IMG/VR virus record: IMGVR_UViG_3300021420_000028 | Span: 1-64,000 of that record | Direction: 5' to 3' (one strand) | DNA length: 64,000 nt | From: a virus | Shown: positions 24,320 to 32,837 of the stretch, in pieces | Layout: the number at the start of each line of letters is the position of its first letter | How positions within the stretch are numbered: position 1 is the stretch's first letter | Notes under the pieces: generated by a model | The model's database searches: none | The model's input: the letters and a program-made list of their open reading frames with translations, nothing else | Told to the model about the DNA's origin: nothing | Translations under genes and position numbers: made by a program

Positions 24320-24507
24320 TTTTTATCCTCGTTTGTTTCGATCCACTTCTCGTACCAGTCCTTCCGGATCAGGTAGCGCGCTCCGTAGCGTTTGAATTGA
24401 GGCCCGTCGCCGCGGCGCAGGATGCGCCTGAAGGCGTCGTAATGCACGCCCATGTCGGCGCAGATTTGTTTGGGTGTAAGCCACCGTTTCGACAGGACAT
24501 CGACCAT
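24307..24507 (-). CDS. Excisionase/AlpA-like HTH protein
   Basis: 66 aa. RWLTPKQICADMGVHYDAFRRILRRGDGPQF…ARYLIRKDWYEKWIE has the winged-helix layout of excisionase/AlpA/MerR-type DNA-binding proteins. Leftward, first gene of the two-gene cassette. Upstream on the minus strand TTGCAA and TAGGTT lie 17 bp apart as a weak promoter candidate. It could regulate excision or local transcription. Confidence 0.65.
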   Translation of the reverse strand: MVDVLSKRWLTPKQICADMGVHYDAFRRILRRGDGPQFKRYGARYLIRKDWYEKWIETNEDKKCSA

Positions 24508-24639
24508 GTTGGCTGAACCTACCCGCTTTTACGACCTGTTGCAACCCTCTGCGGTCTTATCAAACCACGTAGGTCGATCTCGCCAAGCGTCGGATACTCC
24601 ATCTGTTTTGGACCAACCCCTCACACTAGGAGATCTTCA

Positions 24640-24681
24640 ATGATCCGTAATCGTCGGCGAGGGCGCAAGGGCCGCCACTAA
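24640..24681 (+). CDS. 13-aa Arg-rich leader peptide candidate
   Basis: Tiny ORF with AGGAG seven nt before the ATG, encoding MIRNRRRGRKGRH. Its TAA overlaps the ATG of the next gene (TAATG). The ribosome site belongs to this ORF, so the downstream start may depend on translation of it, or the ORF may be incidental. Confidence is low. Confidence 0.3.
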   Translation: MIRNRRRGRKGRH

Positions 24682-25091
24682 TGCCCGAGCCCGTTCCTGC
24701 AGGGTCGGGGCTTCCCCGGCCACAACAGACGCAATCGCCCCCGATGGGTGTCAGCCCGGCAACGGGTCCGACTCCCAACAAGGGGTACGAGGCGGCTGCC
24801 ATGCAGCGGCTGGGCTTAGTGATCAAGCAACTTACTGACATCTTGCCGCTGGCGGGCGCGACGTCCGACATCGGCAAGACCGTTCTTGATGTTCTCGGCA
24901 AGCTCGCCAAGCACGTTCCGGCGGGGTCGAACACGCAGGCGTCCGAGCGCAATGCGATCGATCAGATGGCCATGAAGAACGCGCAGGCTGCGCAGACCAA
25001 TAAGACGCTGCAGCAGCCGCAAGGCCAACAGGGCGGGCAGCCGCCTGGTGGCGGCCAAGGCATGCCGCTCGGCATGGGGATGGCCGCATGA
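24681..25091 (+). CDS. Pro/Gln-rich structural-module protein
   Basis: 136 aa. Pro-rich first 40 residues, a central helical block (AAMQRLGLVIKQLTDILPLAGATSDIGKTVLDVLGKLAKHVP), and a Gln/Gly-rich tail. It occupies the place after the portal, where podoviruses and relatives often carry small assembly proteins. Function unknown. The ATG is in a TAATG overlap with the tiny Arg-rich ORF. Confidence 0.6.
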   Translation: MPEPVPAGSGLPRPQQTQSPPMGVSPATGPTPNKGYEAAAMQRLGLVIKQLTDILPLAGATSDIGKTVLDVLGKLAKHVPAGSNTQASERNAIDQMAMKNAQAAQTNKTLQQPQGQQGGQPPGGGQGMPLGMGMAA

Positions 25092-25297
25092 ACCTTTTTG
25101 AAGACAAGACGCCGATGCCGGACAACGCGCATGTCAAGCGCGCGGGTGGCGATACGGTGTTTCTTGGACCGGCGCCGCCGCGCAGCGATGCGCCCGTGCG
25201 CGTCTCGCAGACGCTGCAGGAGCGCTACGCTGATCGAGCCGATGATGCTCAGAGCGTCGTCAACGTCATTCGCCCGCGTCGCGGGCACGGTTATTGA
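25088..25297 (+). CDS. Small unknown protein
   Basis: 69 aa, ATGA overlap. Mostly polar, probably disordered at the start, helical in the middle (VSQTLQERYADRADDAQSVVNVI). No family recognised; part of the assembly-gene string before the capsid gene. Confidence 0.6.
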   Translation: MNLFEDKTPMPDNAHVKRAGGDTVFLGPAPPRSDAPVRVSQTLQERYADRADDAQSVVNVIRPRRGHGY

Positions 25298-25309
25298 GGA
25301 GCCTGGCTC

Positions 25310-25819
25310 ATGCCCGTCACCGATCTCGACACCTTGATTGCGAAATTGAAAGATCCTGGCGTCGATGCGCACGATCTGGATTCGCGCGTCCTGGCCGCCG
25401 GTCTTGAAGATCTTCGCAATCGTGTGAGTCATGCGGAGTATTCGCAGCTCAAGGCGCTCTCGCAGGCGCGAATTAATGCCGACCGGCTCACGGCTGTCGA
25501 GGCAGGCACTGCTGCTTTGACGAACGATAACGTCGAGTTCCGACGGTCGGTCAACGATGCGACCAAGCTGCCGCACGAGCATGCCGAGAAGCTGACGGAG
25601 CTGGAAGGGCGAGTCCGCGCTTGCGAGGGCGCGGTTGGAGCGGCTCCTTACAAGGTTCCGAAGCCGATCGAGCCGGTTTCGGTTGAGCCGGCCAAGGTAG
25701 AGGCGCCGAAAGCGCCGTTTTACCCAAAGACTGAAACGACGTCTGCACCGCCCGCGCCGAAACCGTCCGTTCCGCCTCCCGTCAGTCCCGCGGCGCAAAA
25801 GCCGCCGACCCCGATGTAA
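25310..25819 (+). CDS. Coiled-coil, Pro-rich-tailed protein
   Basis: 169 aa; GAGGAG upstream. About 115 residues of helical/coiled-coil-like sequence (DLDTLIAKLKDPGVDAHDLDSRVLAAGLEDL, ARINADRLTAVEAGTAAL, HEHAEKLTELEGRV), then a Pro/Ala/Lys-rich disordered tail. Assembly or scaffold-related role is plausible given the position; not recognised. Confidence 0.6.
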   Translation: MPVTDLDTLIAKLKDPGVDAHDLDSRVLAAGLEDLRNRVSHAEYSQLKALSQARINADRLTAVEAGTAALTNDNVEFRRSVNDATKLPHEHAEKLTELEGRVRACEGAVGAAPYKVPKPIEPVSVEPAKVEAPKAPFYPKTETTSAPPAPKPSVPPPVSPAAQKPPTPM

Positions 25820-25831
25820 AGGATTCAGCCG

Positions 25832-26011
25832 ATGGACCTCTTCCACAACCCCGCCAAATCGATCCCGACTTCGGACGAGCAGATCGTGCGCGTCGGGATG
25901 GAGCAGGACGACATCCAGGGTCGCAAGTCGCACTTGCCGGCGCAGATGAAGTCGGGCGCGCTCACCATCAGCCACGTGCCGAATGCCGGCACCAGCATCG
26001 GGACCAAGTAA
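25832..26011 (+). CDS. 59-aa protein before scaffold-like gene
   Basis: Short ORF with AAGGA about 8 nt before ATG, ending immediately before the GTG of the scaffold-like gene. Sequence starts MDLFHNPAKSIPTSDEQIV and contains DDIQGRKSHLPAQMKSG. No family recognised. Its tight spacing with both neighbours supports it. Confidence 0.6.
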   Translation: MDLFHNPAKSIPTSDEQIVRVGMEQDDIQGRKSHLPAQMKSGALTISHVPNAGTSIGTK

Positions 26012-26614
26012 GTGCCACAAGTCGAGATCGACGAAACCGAGTTGCTGCGGCTGCGCCGGACGGGCGAGACCGTTGGCGCCATGCTCAAGTCGCCGAGCGC
26101 CAAGCGCAAGCTGCTTGAGGCGCTCAAGGACGTCCATCCGGAAGATCCCGCGGTCAAGGAGCTTGAACGTCCCGATCCGACCGAGGATCGGTTTTCCAAG
26201 CTGGAGCGCGAACTCGCCGAGGAGCGCAAGGCGCGCGCGGATGCCGAAGCCGAGCGCGAGAAGAATTCCAAGCTGGACGATATCCGGCGCGAGCAGGCGG
26301 AAGGCTTCGACAAGCTGAAGCGTGCCAGGTGGACGGATGACGGGATCGCCAAGGTCAAGGCGGTCATGGAGGAAAAGGGGATTCTCGACGTCGCCATCGC
26401 GGCGACGTGGATCGAGAGCCAGATGCCCCCGGTCGCGGAGCCGGTCATGCCTGGTGGGCACGGCGCATGGAATTTCCAGGATTCGCTCACTGACGGCGAT
26501 GTCGATCTCAAGAAGCTGATCGAGGCGAAGGGCGAGAATGAGGGCCTTTTGCGCAAGATGGCCGGCGAGGCGATTGCGGAAGTCAGGGGTTCGGTGCTGG
26601 GGGCGAGGCGGTAA
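26012..26614 (+). CDS. Putative scaffolding protein
   Basis: 200 aa, GTG start directly after the previous stop. Long charged helix/coiled-coil region (residues about 50-115: [26 protein letters not shown]) with a helical C-terminus rich in Lys/Glu. Location just before the major capsid gene (apart from an inserted HNH gene) is the usual place for scaffolding proteins. Assignment rests on position and coiled coil. Confidence 0.5.
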   Translation: MPQVEIDETELLRLRRTGETVGAMLKSPSAKRKLLEALKDVHPEDPAVKELERPDPTEDRFSKLERELAEERKARADAEAEREKNSKLDDIRREQAEGFDKLKRARWTDDGIAKVKAVMEEKGILDVAIAATWIESQMPPVAEPVMPGGHGAWNFQDSLTDGDVDLKKLIEAKGENEGLLRKMAGEAIAEVRGSVLGARR

Positions 26615-26688
26615 CAATGTGCTTGCGTTCGACATATGAGCAGCCTAGTGTGGGGACGGTTAAACCCGTTTTCCATAGGAGTCTTCTC

Positions 26689-27384
26689 ATGACGCGGATG
26701 ACGCTCGAACGAGTTACGCTGACCTGTATGAATTGCCAGCAAGAATTCTCAGTTAACGGCGCGCAGGCGAAAGCTTATGAAGCGCGTCAAGGCAAGGTCC
26801 GAAAGTATTGTTCTTCCGAGTGTTTTAACGTGCACAGGAAGATTCCGATTCCGACTTTTAACTGTGCTCATTGCGGTAAGCTGACTGAACGAAAAGGTTA
26901 TAAGAACGCAAAGGGTTCGTTTGGCATTTTCAACTATAAAACTAAGTTCTGTTCGATTAGCTGTTCGGCCAAGGCGCAGTTTCGAAGAAAAGATTTCGGT
27001 GTCGGACGAATTGATAAGTGCGGTTATCGCTTGTTGAAGCGCGGCGGGCGCTACGTTCCTGAGCATCGGCTCGTGATGGAAGCGCATATTGGGCGCTTGC
27101 TGCGTTCCGAAGAAACCGTTCACCATATTAACGGCCTGAAGTTGGATAACAGGCTAGAAAATTTGGAACTTTGGGCCGCGAATCACGGCAAAGGGCAGCG
27201 AGTTTCCGATCAAGTGGCGTGGGCGATCGAGGTACTTAAGAATTATCCCGAATACGCTCGCGAGCGAGGGTTCGAGATTCAGCCTGTGAAATCAGAGGGT
27301 TCGACATCCGCTGTCCCTCCGGCAATCTTGCACATTTCAGAAACGGAATCTGCGTACGTTTCTGGTTGTGCCGGAATAACTTAA
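26689..27384 (+). CDS. HNH homing endonuclease between scaffold and capsid genes
   Basis: 231 aa from ATG 26689, AGGAG upstream. Two N-terminal Zn-ribbon segments ([10 protein letters not shown]…CSSEC and CAHCGKLT…CSISC), then HNH motif [43 protein letters not shown]-richer than flanking genes. A free-standing homing endonuclease that interrupts the scaffold/capsid pair without breaking either. The in-frame upstream region (26617-26688) is less likely translated. Confidence 0.8.
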   Translation: MTRMTLERVTLTCMNCQQEFSVNGAQAKAYEARQGKVRKYCSSECFNVHRKIPIPTFNCAHCGKLTERKGYKNAKGSFGIFNYKTKFCSISCSAKAQFRRKDFGVGRIDKCGYRLLKRGGRYVPEHRLVMEAHIGRLLRSEETVHHINGLKLDNRLENLELWAANHGKGQRVSDQVAWAIEVLKNYPEYARERGFEIQPVKSEGSTSAVPPAILHISETESAYVSGCAGIT

Positions 27385-27397
27385 ATAGGAGGCTAGA

Positions 27398-28441
27398 TTG
27401 CCACTTCCGGGCATCGGTGTCGCGCCCCCAGCCGGGTCATTATACACCGAACTAACAGCCGCGACACGTCGTGCTTATGTGCCAAGGCTCTTTGTACAGA
27501 TATATTTCGCAAGTCCTTCGTTATTTTACCTGACCGGCAATGCGCAGCGCGCTGCGGGTGGACTGAATCAGATCACAGTACCCATGCAAGGCCAAAGCAT
27601 GGTCCAAGGCCAGTTCACCGGCTACGGCGGCGGCTTCAATTCTCCCAACGTCACTCCCGGCGTGCAAAACGGGCAGTGGAACTTGGCTTACTGGGTCGTT
27701 CCCGTTCCGCTCCCCTTCGGCGAATCCGTGCTTCAAGCGACCGATCGCGAGATCAGCCTGCTCAAGGCGCGCATGAATGACGTTTACGCGGTGACGCGCC
27801 AGAATATGGCGCGTTTGCTTTACACCAATAACTCGTCCAATTCCCTCTTCCCGAACAGCTTCCTCGATGCCTTTGACAATGGGACCAATTTCCCGAATTA
27901 CGGCGGTATCAGCCGCAACGCTGCTGGCAACTCGGCCTTCAAGGGCCAGTACATCAACATGGGCGCGAATACCTACACGACGGTGTCGACGTCCGGCTTT
28001 ACCCGCGCGACGATGGCTACGCTGCTGGCAAACATTACCGACAGCGCTGGCGGCGAGGCGCCGACTTACGGGGTCATGAATCCCGGCGACTTCGCGACTC
28101 TGAACAAGGACTTCGTCTCGAACGAAACCGCGTTCGTGGATCCGGGCGGCAACTATTCGATGGACACCAGCCGCCGGACCAGCTTCCCGAACCTGAATGT
28201 CAGCGGCATCCCGATCTTCGCCGACCATTTCGTGCCGCAGGGACAGGCGTTCTTTCCCAATGTCAAGTACACGGCGATGTACCTGTCCGAGGACGCCGCG
28301 TTCGACTTCAGCGGGTTCTACTCGCTGGTCCCCTTGGGGCAGATCGGCCAGCAAGGCGTCGTCGTGGTCGGCTACAACCTCGTCTCAGCGAAGTCGAGTT
28401 CGGGCGCAATAGCCTACAATATTGGCGCGAATTCGTTTTAA
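27398..28441 (+). CDS. Major capsid protein (TTG start)
   Basis: 347 aa. Starts at TTG 27398, with AGGAGG five nt upstream; there is no nearby ATG. Position after the scaffold and before decoration/adaptor genes, along with length, marks it as the capsid shell protein, likely HK97-type fold. Segments GGLNQITVPMQGQSMVQGQFTGYGGG and DREISLLKARMNDVYAVTRQNMARLLYTNN are typical of this class. Ends GAIAYNIGANSF. Confidence 0.75.
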   Translation: MPLPGIGVAPPAGSLYTELTAATRRAYVPRLFVQIYFASPSLFYLTGNAQRAAGGLNQITVPMQGQSMVQGQFTGYGGGFNSPNVTPGVQNGQWNLAYWVVPVPLPFGESVLQATDREISLLKARMNDVYAVTRQNMARLLYTNNSSNSLFPNSFLDAFDNGTNFPNYGGISRNAAGNSAFKGQYINMGANTYTTVSTSGFTRATMATLLANITDSAGGEAPTYGVMNPGDFATLNKDFVSNETAFVDPGGNYSMDTSRRTSFPNLNVSGIPIFADHFVPQGQAFFPNVKYTAMYLSEDAAFDFSGFYSLVPLGQIGQQGVVVVGYNLVSAKSSSGAIAYNIGANSF

Positions 28442-28455
28442 AAAGGAGCGCCCTG

Positions 28456-29787
28456 ATGGCGAAGTTCAAGATGACCCGCGTCACGGACTCCGGCGACCTC
28501 TCTTGGGGGATGGTCCAGTCTGGGCCGATGTCCGGGCCTGGTGTCGGCCTGCAGCTACCTCAAAATTTGTATCCTTCAGAATTGAACGCGAGTCCCTACG
28601 ACGCGAACAACAACTATGTTGGTCTCGCGGCTGGGGATCAGATCACGATTCCCCGCGGCGATTGGCTGATCTCGCTCGGCTCCTATTGCGTGCTTCAGTT
28701 CGATGATCCGGTCAATGCCTCCGGCGTTTGGTCAATCATCGCCTCCGCGGCGTGGGACAGCGGCCTTTTGTACGTTCAGAGCGACGGCTTCTCGTATCGC
28801 ATCGCCAACATGACCGGTTGCCCGGTTGGCGGCATCGTGAACGCCTACGGCTCGGGATATGTCCAGGCGACGACTTCGATCGCGGTGACCGGCGGTGGCG
28901 GCTCGACCTGGGCGCCGATCGTCGGCGGCCAGCTCGTCATGACGACTGCGACCATCGTGACGGCGAATGCCGGCGCGGGGTATGGCGTCGCGCCGATTGC
29001 CATCCTGCCGGCGCCTCCCGGTCCGAACAACAACGCGAACGGCATCGGAGGCGTCCAGGCGACCGGTTTCTGCACGATTGCTTCGGGGACGGTGTCGGGC
29101 TTCACCTTCACCAATCCGGGGGCCGGCTATCCGTCGGGCACGACGTACTCGGTTGCGCTGCTGCCGAACCCGACCGACCCGAACATCCCGACGGGCATCA
29201 CGCTCGCGACTGCCGTGTTCAGCATCACGGGCTCGGGGTCGATTTGCGGCGTGCTCTGCACCAATCCTGGTGCCCCGCTCGCGACGCCGAACAACATCAC
29301 GCTGACTCTCTCGGGCGCCGGCACCAACGGCACTGTTTCGGCGATCATGTGCCAGACGGTCGTTTCGACCAGCGTGATCGGCGGCTCTACGATCGTCGGC
29401 GCGGGCTCGGTGGCTGCGCTGCTCACGAGCGTCGGCGGCTATCCGCAGTCGGCAGGTCCGGCGACGCCGATTACCGGCACCATCACCAACGCCCCGGTGT
29501 ACTTGATCGCGGGCGCCGTTTCCATCGGCGGGGCAGGCGTGTACGGCCTCTGGGCGCGGCCTCGTCCGCTGCAGGCGCAGTTGGCGGTGGGCGGTACGGG
29601 CACGATCGCTGCGCAGGTGGGCATCATCTACGACGGCGGCCTGTTCTTCGGCGTTCCGACTCCGATCGTGTCGCCGTACGGCGGCCTGTTGACCGGCGCC
29701 GCGTCGACGATCACCGGGACCAGCACGATCACCTTCAGCATGGGTCCGCGGCCCGACTTCGTGCTGTTGCAACCGCTCAAGGTGTGA
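28456..29787 (+). CDS. GSGY-repeat virion protein (decoration/fibre-like)
   Basis: 443 aa; AAAGGAG upstream. Beta-rich, Gly/Thr/Ala-rich, with a repeat of the type GSGY…ATTSIAVTGGGGS and NPGAGYPSGTTYSV. The N-terminal 100 residues (WGMVQSGPMSGPG…LISLGSYCVLQFDDP) look different and could be the capsid-attached part. Probably a decoration or fibre protein, by its place just behind the capsid gene. The same repeat kind appears in the proteins at 31155 and 32879. Confidence 0.6.
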   Translation: MAKFKMTRVTDSGDLSWGMVQSGPMSGPGVGLQLPQNLYPSELNASPYDANNNYVGLAAGDQITIPRGDWLISLGSYCVLQFDDPVNASGVWSIIASAAWDSGLLYVQSDGFSYRIANMTGCPVGGIVNAYGSGYVQATTSIAVTGGGGSTWAPIVGGQLVMTTATIVTANAGAGYGVAPIAILPAPPGPNNNANGIGGVQATGFCTIASGTVSGFTFTNPGAGYPSGTTYSVALLPNPTDPNIPTGITLATAVFSITGSGSICGVLCTNPGAPLATPNNITLTLSGAGTNGTVSAIMCQTVVSTSVIGGSTIVGAGSVAALLTSVGGYPQSAGPATPITGTITNAPVYLIAGAVSIGGAGVYGLWARPRPLQAQLAVGGTGTIAAQVGIIYDGGLFFGVPTPIVSPYGGLLTGAASTITGTSTITFSMGPRPDFVLLQPLKV

Positions 29788-29790
29788 TCG

Positions 29791-30039
29791 GTGGCGACCT
29801 TCAGCATCACGTTTGTCGCCGGGTTGGGGAGCAGCAATTCCGCCTACCCGTCGATGAATCTGCAGCAGCCGGCCGTTCAGATCGATGATACCAATGCGAC
29901 TGACGGCGCGCAGCAAAAAGACATGGCGCTAAATAGGCAGATCAACATCCTAGGGTCGGATGGTGTTATTCGGAAATGTACGATCGATGCATCCCGTAGT
30001 GATCCGTCCCGCAACCTGATATATTACAATCTCATCTGA
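29791..30039 (+). CDS. Small structural-module protein
   Basis: 82 aa, GTG start. Beta-rich (ATFSITFVAGLGS), then helical (QKDMALNRQINILGSDGVIRKCTIDAS). No family recognised; its spot between decoration and adaptor genes suggests a virion or assembly role. Ribosome site mediocre. Confidence 0.55.
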   Translation: MATFSITFVAGLGSSNSAYPSMNLQQPAVQIDDTNATDGAQQKDMALNRQINILGSDGVIRKCTIDASRSDPSRNLIYYNLI

Positions 30040-30063
30040 TGCGTGCCAGCAAGGAGGTGCGCC

Positions 30064-30828
30064 TTGCTGCAAACGTACCTGACTCGCACACAGCAGCTCC
30101 TGCAGAACCCCGCGGCGCCGACCTCGCTTTATGCGACGGCCGATTTGACGTCCTACATCAACGTCGCGAGAGGGCAACTCGCTGGCGAAACCGAGTCCTG
30201 CAGAGCGCTTGGGACGCTTTCAACGGTCATCGGGACGCGCAACTATAACTTCTCCTCGATCAGCTTGGGCGCGGGCACCGGTTTGGCCGGCGTCATCAAC
30301 ACGCGCGGGATGTTGTACGCGGTGGCGTCGGGCTATCAGTGGATTCGCCCGCGGCCGTGGCCGTGGTACTGGCTGTTCAAGTTCAACAATCCGGTTCCGC
30401 AGGGCGGTGCACCGCAGGTCTTCAGCCAATTCTCGCAGGGCTCGTCGGGCCAGGGCTCGATTACCGGTATCGGGACCGGTACGATGTCGTCGGGAAGCTT
30501 CTATCTCGACCCGCCGCCCGATCTCGTTTACTCGCTCCTGATCGACTGTTCGTGCTACCCGATCGCGCTGGTGGCGGATACGGACGTGGAGGCACTGCCG
30601 TATTTGTTCACGGATGCGGTCCCATACTTTGCGGCCTATCTCGCGTTGTTGTCGTCGCAGACCTCGGCGCGGGTGGAGGATGCGCAGAAAATGTTCGATC
30701 TCTACAAGATGTTCGTCGATCGCGCCAGCCAGGCGTCGGCACCGAACGTCAACCGGTACTTGTATGAGAGGCAGGCTGATCCGACTTCAATCAACAAGTT
30801 GGGCATCACGACTAAGGCGGGGCAGTGA
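30064..30828 (+). CDS. Head-tail adaptor-like protein 1 (TTG start)
   Basis: 255 aa from TTG 30064, which has AAGGAGG six nt upstream; the in-frame GTG at 30043 would lie before that site. LYATADLTSYINVARGQLAGETESCRAL and EALPYLFTDAVPYFAAYLALLSSQ…AQKMFDLYKMFV recur, with changes, in the 31155 protein, so the two look paralogous. Fits podoviral head-tail connector/adaptor proteins by position. Confidence 0.6.
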   Translation: MLQTYLTRTQQLLQNPAAPTSLYATADLTSYINVARGQLAGETESCRALGTLSTVIGTRNYNFSSISLGAGTGLAGVINTRGMLYAVASGYQWIRPRPWPWYWLFKFNNPVPQGGAPQVFSQFSQGSSGQGSITGIGTGTMSSGSFYLDPPPDLVYSLLIDCSCYPIALVADTDVEALPYLFTDAVPYFAAYLALLSSQTSARVEDAQKMFDLYKMFVDRASQASAPNVNRYLYERQADPTSINKLGITTKAGQ

Positions 30829-30829
30829 C

Positions 30830-31171
30830 ATGGGACCGTTGAGTGCAAAGTTGCGCAGCGTCGAGGGTGGTGTCGCCCATTGGTGTCCTGCGTGTGATGA
30901 GTCGCATGTTTATCGCGTGCCGCGATGGATGTTTGATGGAAATGTTGATTCGCCGACGTTTTCGCCCAGCATGCTAATTAGTTGGGGAACTTGGGGCGAT
31001 GACGATCCGGAGGACAAGGAAAAGTATGACGGGCGAATTTGTCACTATTTTTTGACGGCTGGAAAGTTGGCGTATTGTGGCGATAGCACGCATGCGTTAG
31101 CTGGGCAGACTGTCGATTTACCAGATTGGCCTAAAGCGTACGAGGAGCGTCCCGGTGCCGATGACGCTTAA
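30830..31171 (+). CDS. DUF6527-like Cys protein
   Basis: 113 aa; ATG one base after the preceding stop, AAGGCGGGG upstream. HWCPACDESHVYRVPRWMFDGNVDSPTFSPSMLISWG… RICHYFLTAGKLAYCGDSTHALAGQTVDLPDW matches DUF6527-type phage proteins; the C-x2-C and HYF…YC cysteines suggest a zinc site. Role unknown. It sits between the two adaptor paralogues and overlaps the next GTG. Confidence 0.75.
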   Translation: MGPLSAKLRSVEGGVAHWCPACDESHVYRVPRWMFDGNVDSPTFSPSMLISWGTWGDDDPEDKEKYDGRICHYFLTAGKLAYCGDSTHALAGQTVDLPDWPKAYEERPGADDA

Positions 31172-32099
31172 CCAATACGTCGAGGACGTTCAAACCTTCT
31201 TGCGTGACAGCAAGCAGGATTTGCTCGATCCGCAGGACATCATCAAGTACATCAACCGCGCTCGCCGGGAGATCGCGATCCGGACGCAGTGCGTGCGCGT
31301 TCTCACGCCGATCACGGGAGCGGTTATTGGAGCATCGGTTGTTTCCGGAGGTTCAGGGTATGGTAGCGGGACCACGACGATAACGCTTACGCCGCCTGAT
31401 TTTCCTTCTGGCGCTGGACCTTTTCCGAACGGGAGTCAGGGCTCCGTTACGCCGATCGTCAGTGGCGGTTCGATCACGGGCGTGAATGTCGTTTATGGCG
31501 GTGCTGGCTACTGGCAGCCATCGTTCTCGATCACTGGGGCGGGGAGCGGGGCGACGGTGACGCCGGTTTTGTCCAAGATCGAGCAACTAAGTCAAGGCCA
31601 GGAAGTATTGAATTTTTCAGACGTAGACTTGACTCCGTTTCCAGGAGTACAGTCCGTGTACGCCGTACAATCGGTAAGTGTTCTTTATAGCGGGTTTAGG
31701 TATTCGTTGATTTGTTACTCATTTTCTACTTACCAAAGCTTAATCCGCATCTGGGCTCAACAATGGCAATACGTGCCGGCGGTATTTGCCCAGTACGGAC
31801 AAGGTACAAACGGCACGCTATACTGCTATCCGATCGCTTCGCAGAATTGGCAGGTTGAGCTAGACTGTTATTGTCTGCCTCAAGACTTGCTGACGGATTT
31901 AAGTGTTGAAGTTATACCGGACCCGTGGACCGATGCGGTGGCTTATTTCGCTGCTCACCTGTGCTACTTGAGTATTCAGAATTTTAATGCTGCAAAATAC
32001 TATGAGGACATGTTCAATAGGCGATGTTTGGGGTACAGCAACGCCGCGCGGGTTAGTCGCGCGACTTCGCCATATGGCAGGTACGCGGGAGGGGCGTGA
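31155..32099 (+). CDS. Head-tail adaptor-like protein 2 with GSGY insert
   Basis: 314 aa, GTG 31155 with GAGGAG seven nt upstream (ATG at 31161 is the alternative). N- and C-terminal parts (LDPQDIIKYINRARREIAIRTQCVRV, DPWTDAVAYFAAHLCYLSIQNF) match the previous adaptor-like protein. Between them, residues about 55-145, is a GGSGY-type beta repeat (VSGGSGYGSGTTTI, VVYGGAGYWQPSFSI). The insert and later part are AT-richer. Its 3' end overlaps the convergent HNH gene by 47 nt. Confidence 0.6.
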   Translation: MPMTLNQYVEDVQTFLRDSKQDLLDPQDIIKYINRARREIAIRTQCVRVLTPITGAVIGASVVSGGSGYGSGTTTITLTPPDFPSGAGPFPNGSQGSVTPIVSGGSITGVNVVYGGAGYWQPSFSITGAGSGATVTPVLSKIEQLSQGQEVLNFSDVDLTPFPGVQSVYAVQSVSVLYSGFRYSLICYSFSTYQSLIRIWAQQWQYVPAVFAQYGQGTNGTLYCYPIASQNWQVELDCYCLPQDLLTDLSVEVIPDPWTDAVAYFAAHLCYLSIQNFNAAKYYEDMFNRRCLGYSNAARVSRATSPYGRYAGGA

Positions 32100-32829
32100 T
32101 GGAATTATTTACCAATGCTCGCGCTATACGAATCATGTCTTCGTCCGTGCCCGTGAACTTGAGTAAGTTCACCCCGAAAAGGATAAATCGACAATTGTCA
32201 GTAACGTACCCCTTTGCGGGTTCTATGCGGTCTATACTGGGAGAAAAAATAGATCGTCCAGGGGAGACAAGATCAAAGTCGATTCCCGTTAGTTTGCACT
32301 TGCCGTTCCAGTTATCTTCACACCAAGCTTCAGTGAGGTTGAACGGAAGCTGTTTCTTGATGCAGCGATGCCTAGCGCCCGTGAGCAGAGGTAGCCATGG
32401 ATGCTTTGCCTTTTCGTAAATCGCTTTTTCTGATCCTCGTGTTTCGCGCATTGCGGCCCATGTCGCTCTGTCGCGCGCTCGGTACTCAGCTAGATGCTGT
32501 TGCCGCAGCGCGATGGATTTGGCTTTTAGTTTTTCGGTGTTTTCGGCATACAGCAGTTTTTCCATGCATGTATCAGAGCATGTTCGTTGCCTCGAATAGC
32601 GTGTTTCAAACGCATTTCCGCACGTGGCACAAATTATTCGTGTTGAAGGCGATCTTCTTGATAAAAAAGCCCGATAGCTTCGTTCGCGTGCCGCTTCCTT
32701 GTTCCCAGCGTACCAATTATCATAACTGCACTGTTTGGAACAACACGTATTGCCTTTTCGGGAAGGTTGAAAAAGCCGCTCGCAAGCAGCACAAGTGGTT
32801 GGTGCGGGTTTCGGTTTTGCTTTTGTCAC
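32053..32829 (-). CDS. Leftward HNH endonuclease with Zn ribbons
   Basis: 258 aa, GTG start. Zn-ribbon-like CAACERLF…CCSKQC and CATCGNAFE…CSDTC, then GKCKLTGIDFDL…FSPSIDRIEPAKGYVTDNCRFILFGVNLLKF, an HNH-type core. Only gene opposing its neighbours here. On the minus strand TTGACA-17-TACAAA stands 8 nt before the GTG, so the message would be leaderless or nearly so. AT-rich; likely a mobile endonuclease insertion. Confidence 0.75.
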   Translation of the reverse strand: MTKAKPKPAPTTCAACERLFQPSRKGNTCCSKQCSYDNWYAGNKEAARERSYRAFLSRRSPSTRIICATCGNAFETRYSRQRTCSDTCMEKLLYAENTEKLKAKSIALRQQHLAEYRARDRATWAAMRETRGSEKAIYEKAKHPWLPLLTGARHRCIKKQLPFNLTEAWCEDNWNGKCKLTGIDFDLVSPGRSIFSPSIDRIEPAKGYVTDNCRFILFGVNLLKFTGTDEDMIRIARALVNNSITPLPRTCHMAKSRD

Positions 32830-32837
32830 GGTTAATT

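Noticed and set aside
24962-26635. 557-codon open frame on the minus strand
   Set aside because: Arg/Leu-rich out-of-frame reading of GC-rich coding DNA; the plus strand holds several genes with good ribosome sites and coherent coiled-coil sequences.
28732-29916. 394-codon minus-strand and 386-codon alternative plus-strand frames
   Set aside because: Both arise from the repeat-rich Gly/Thr codons of the 28456 gene and consist of Arg/Asp/His repeats.
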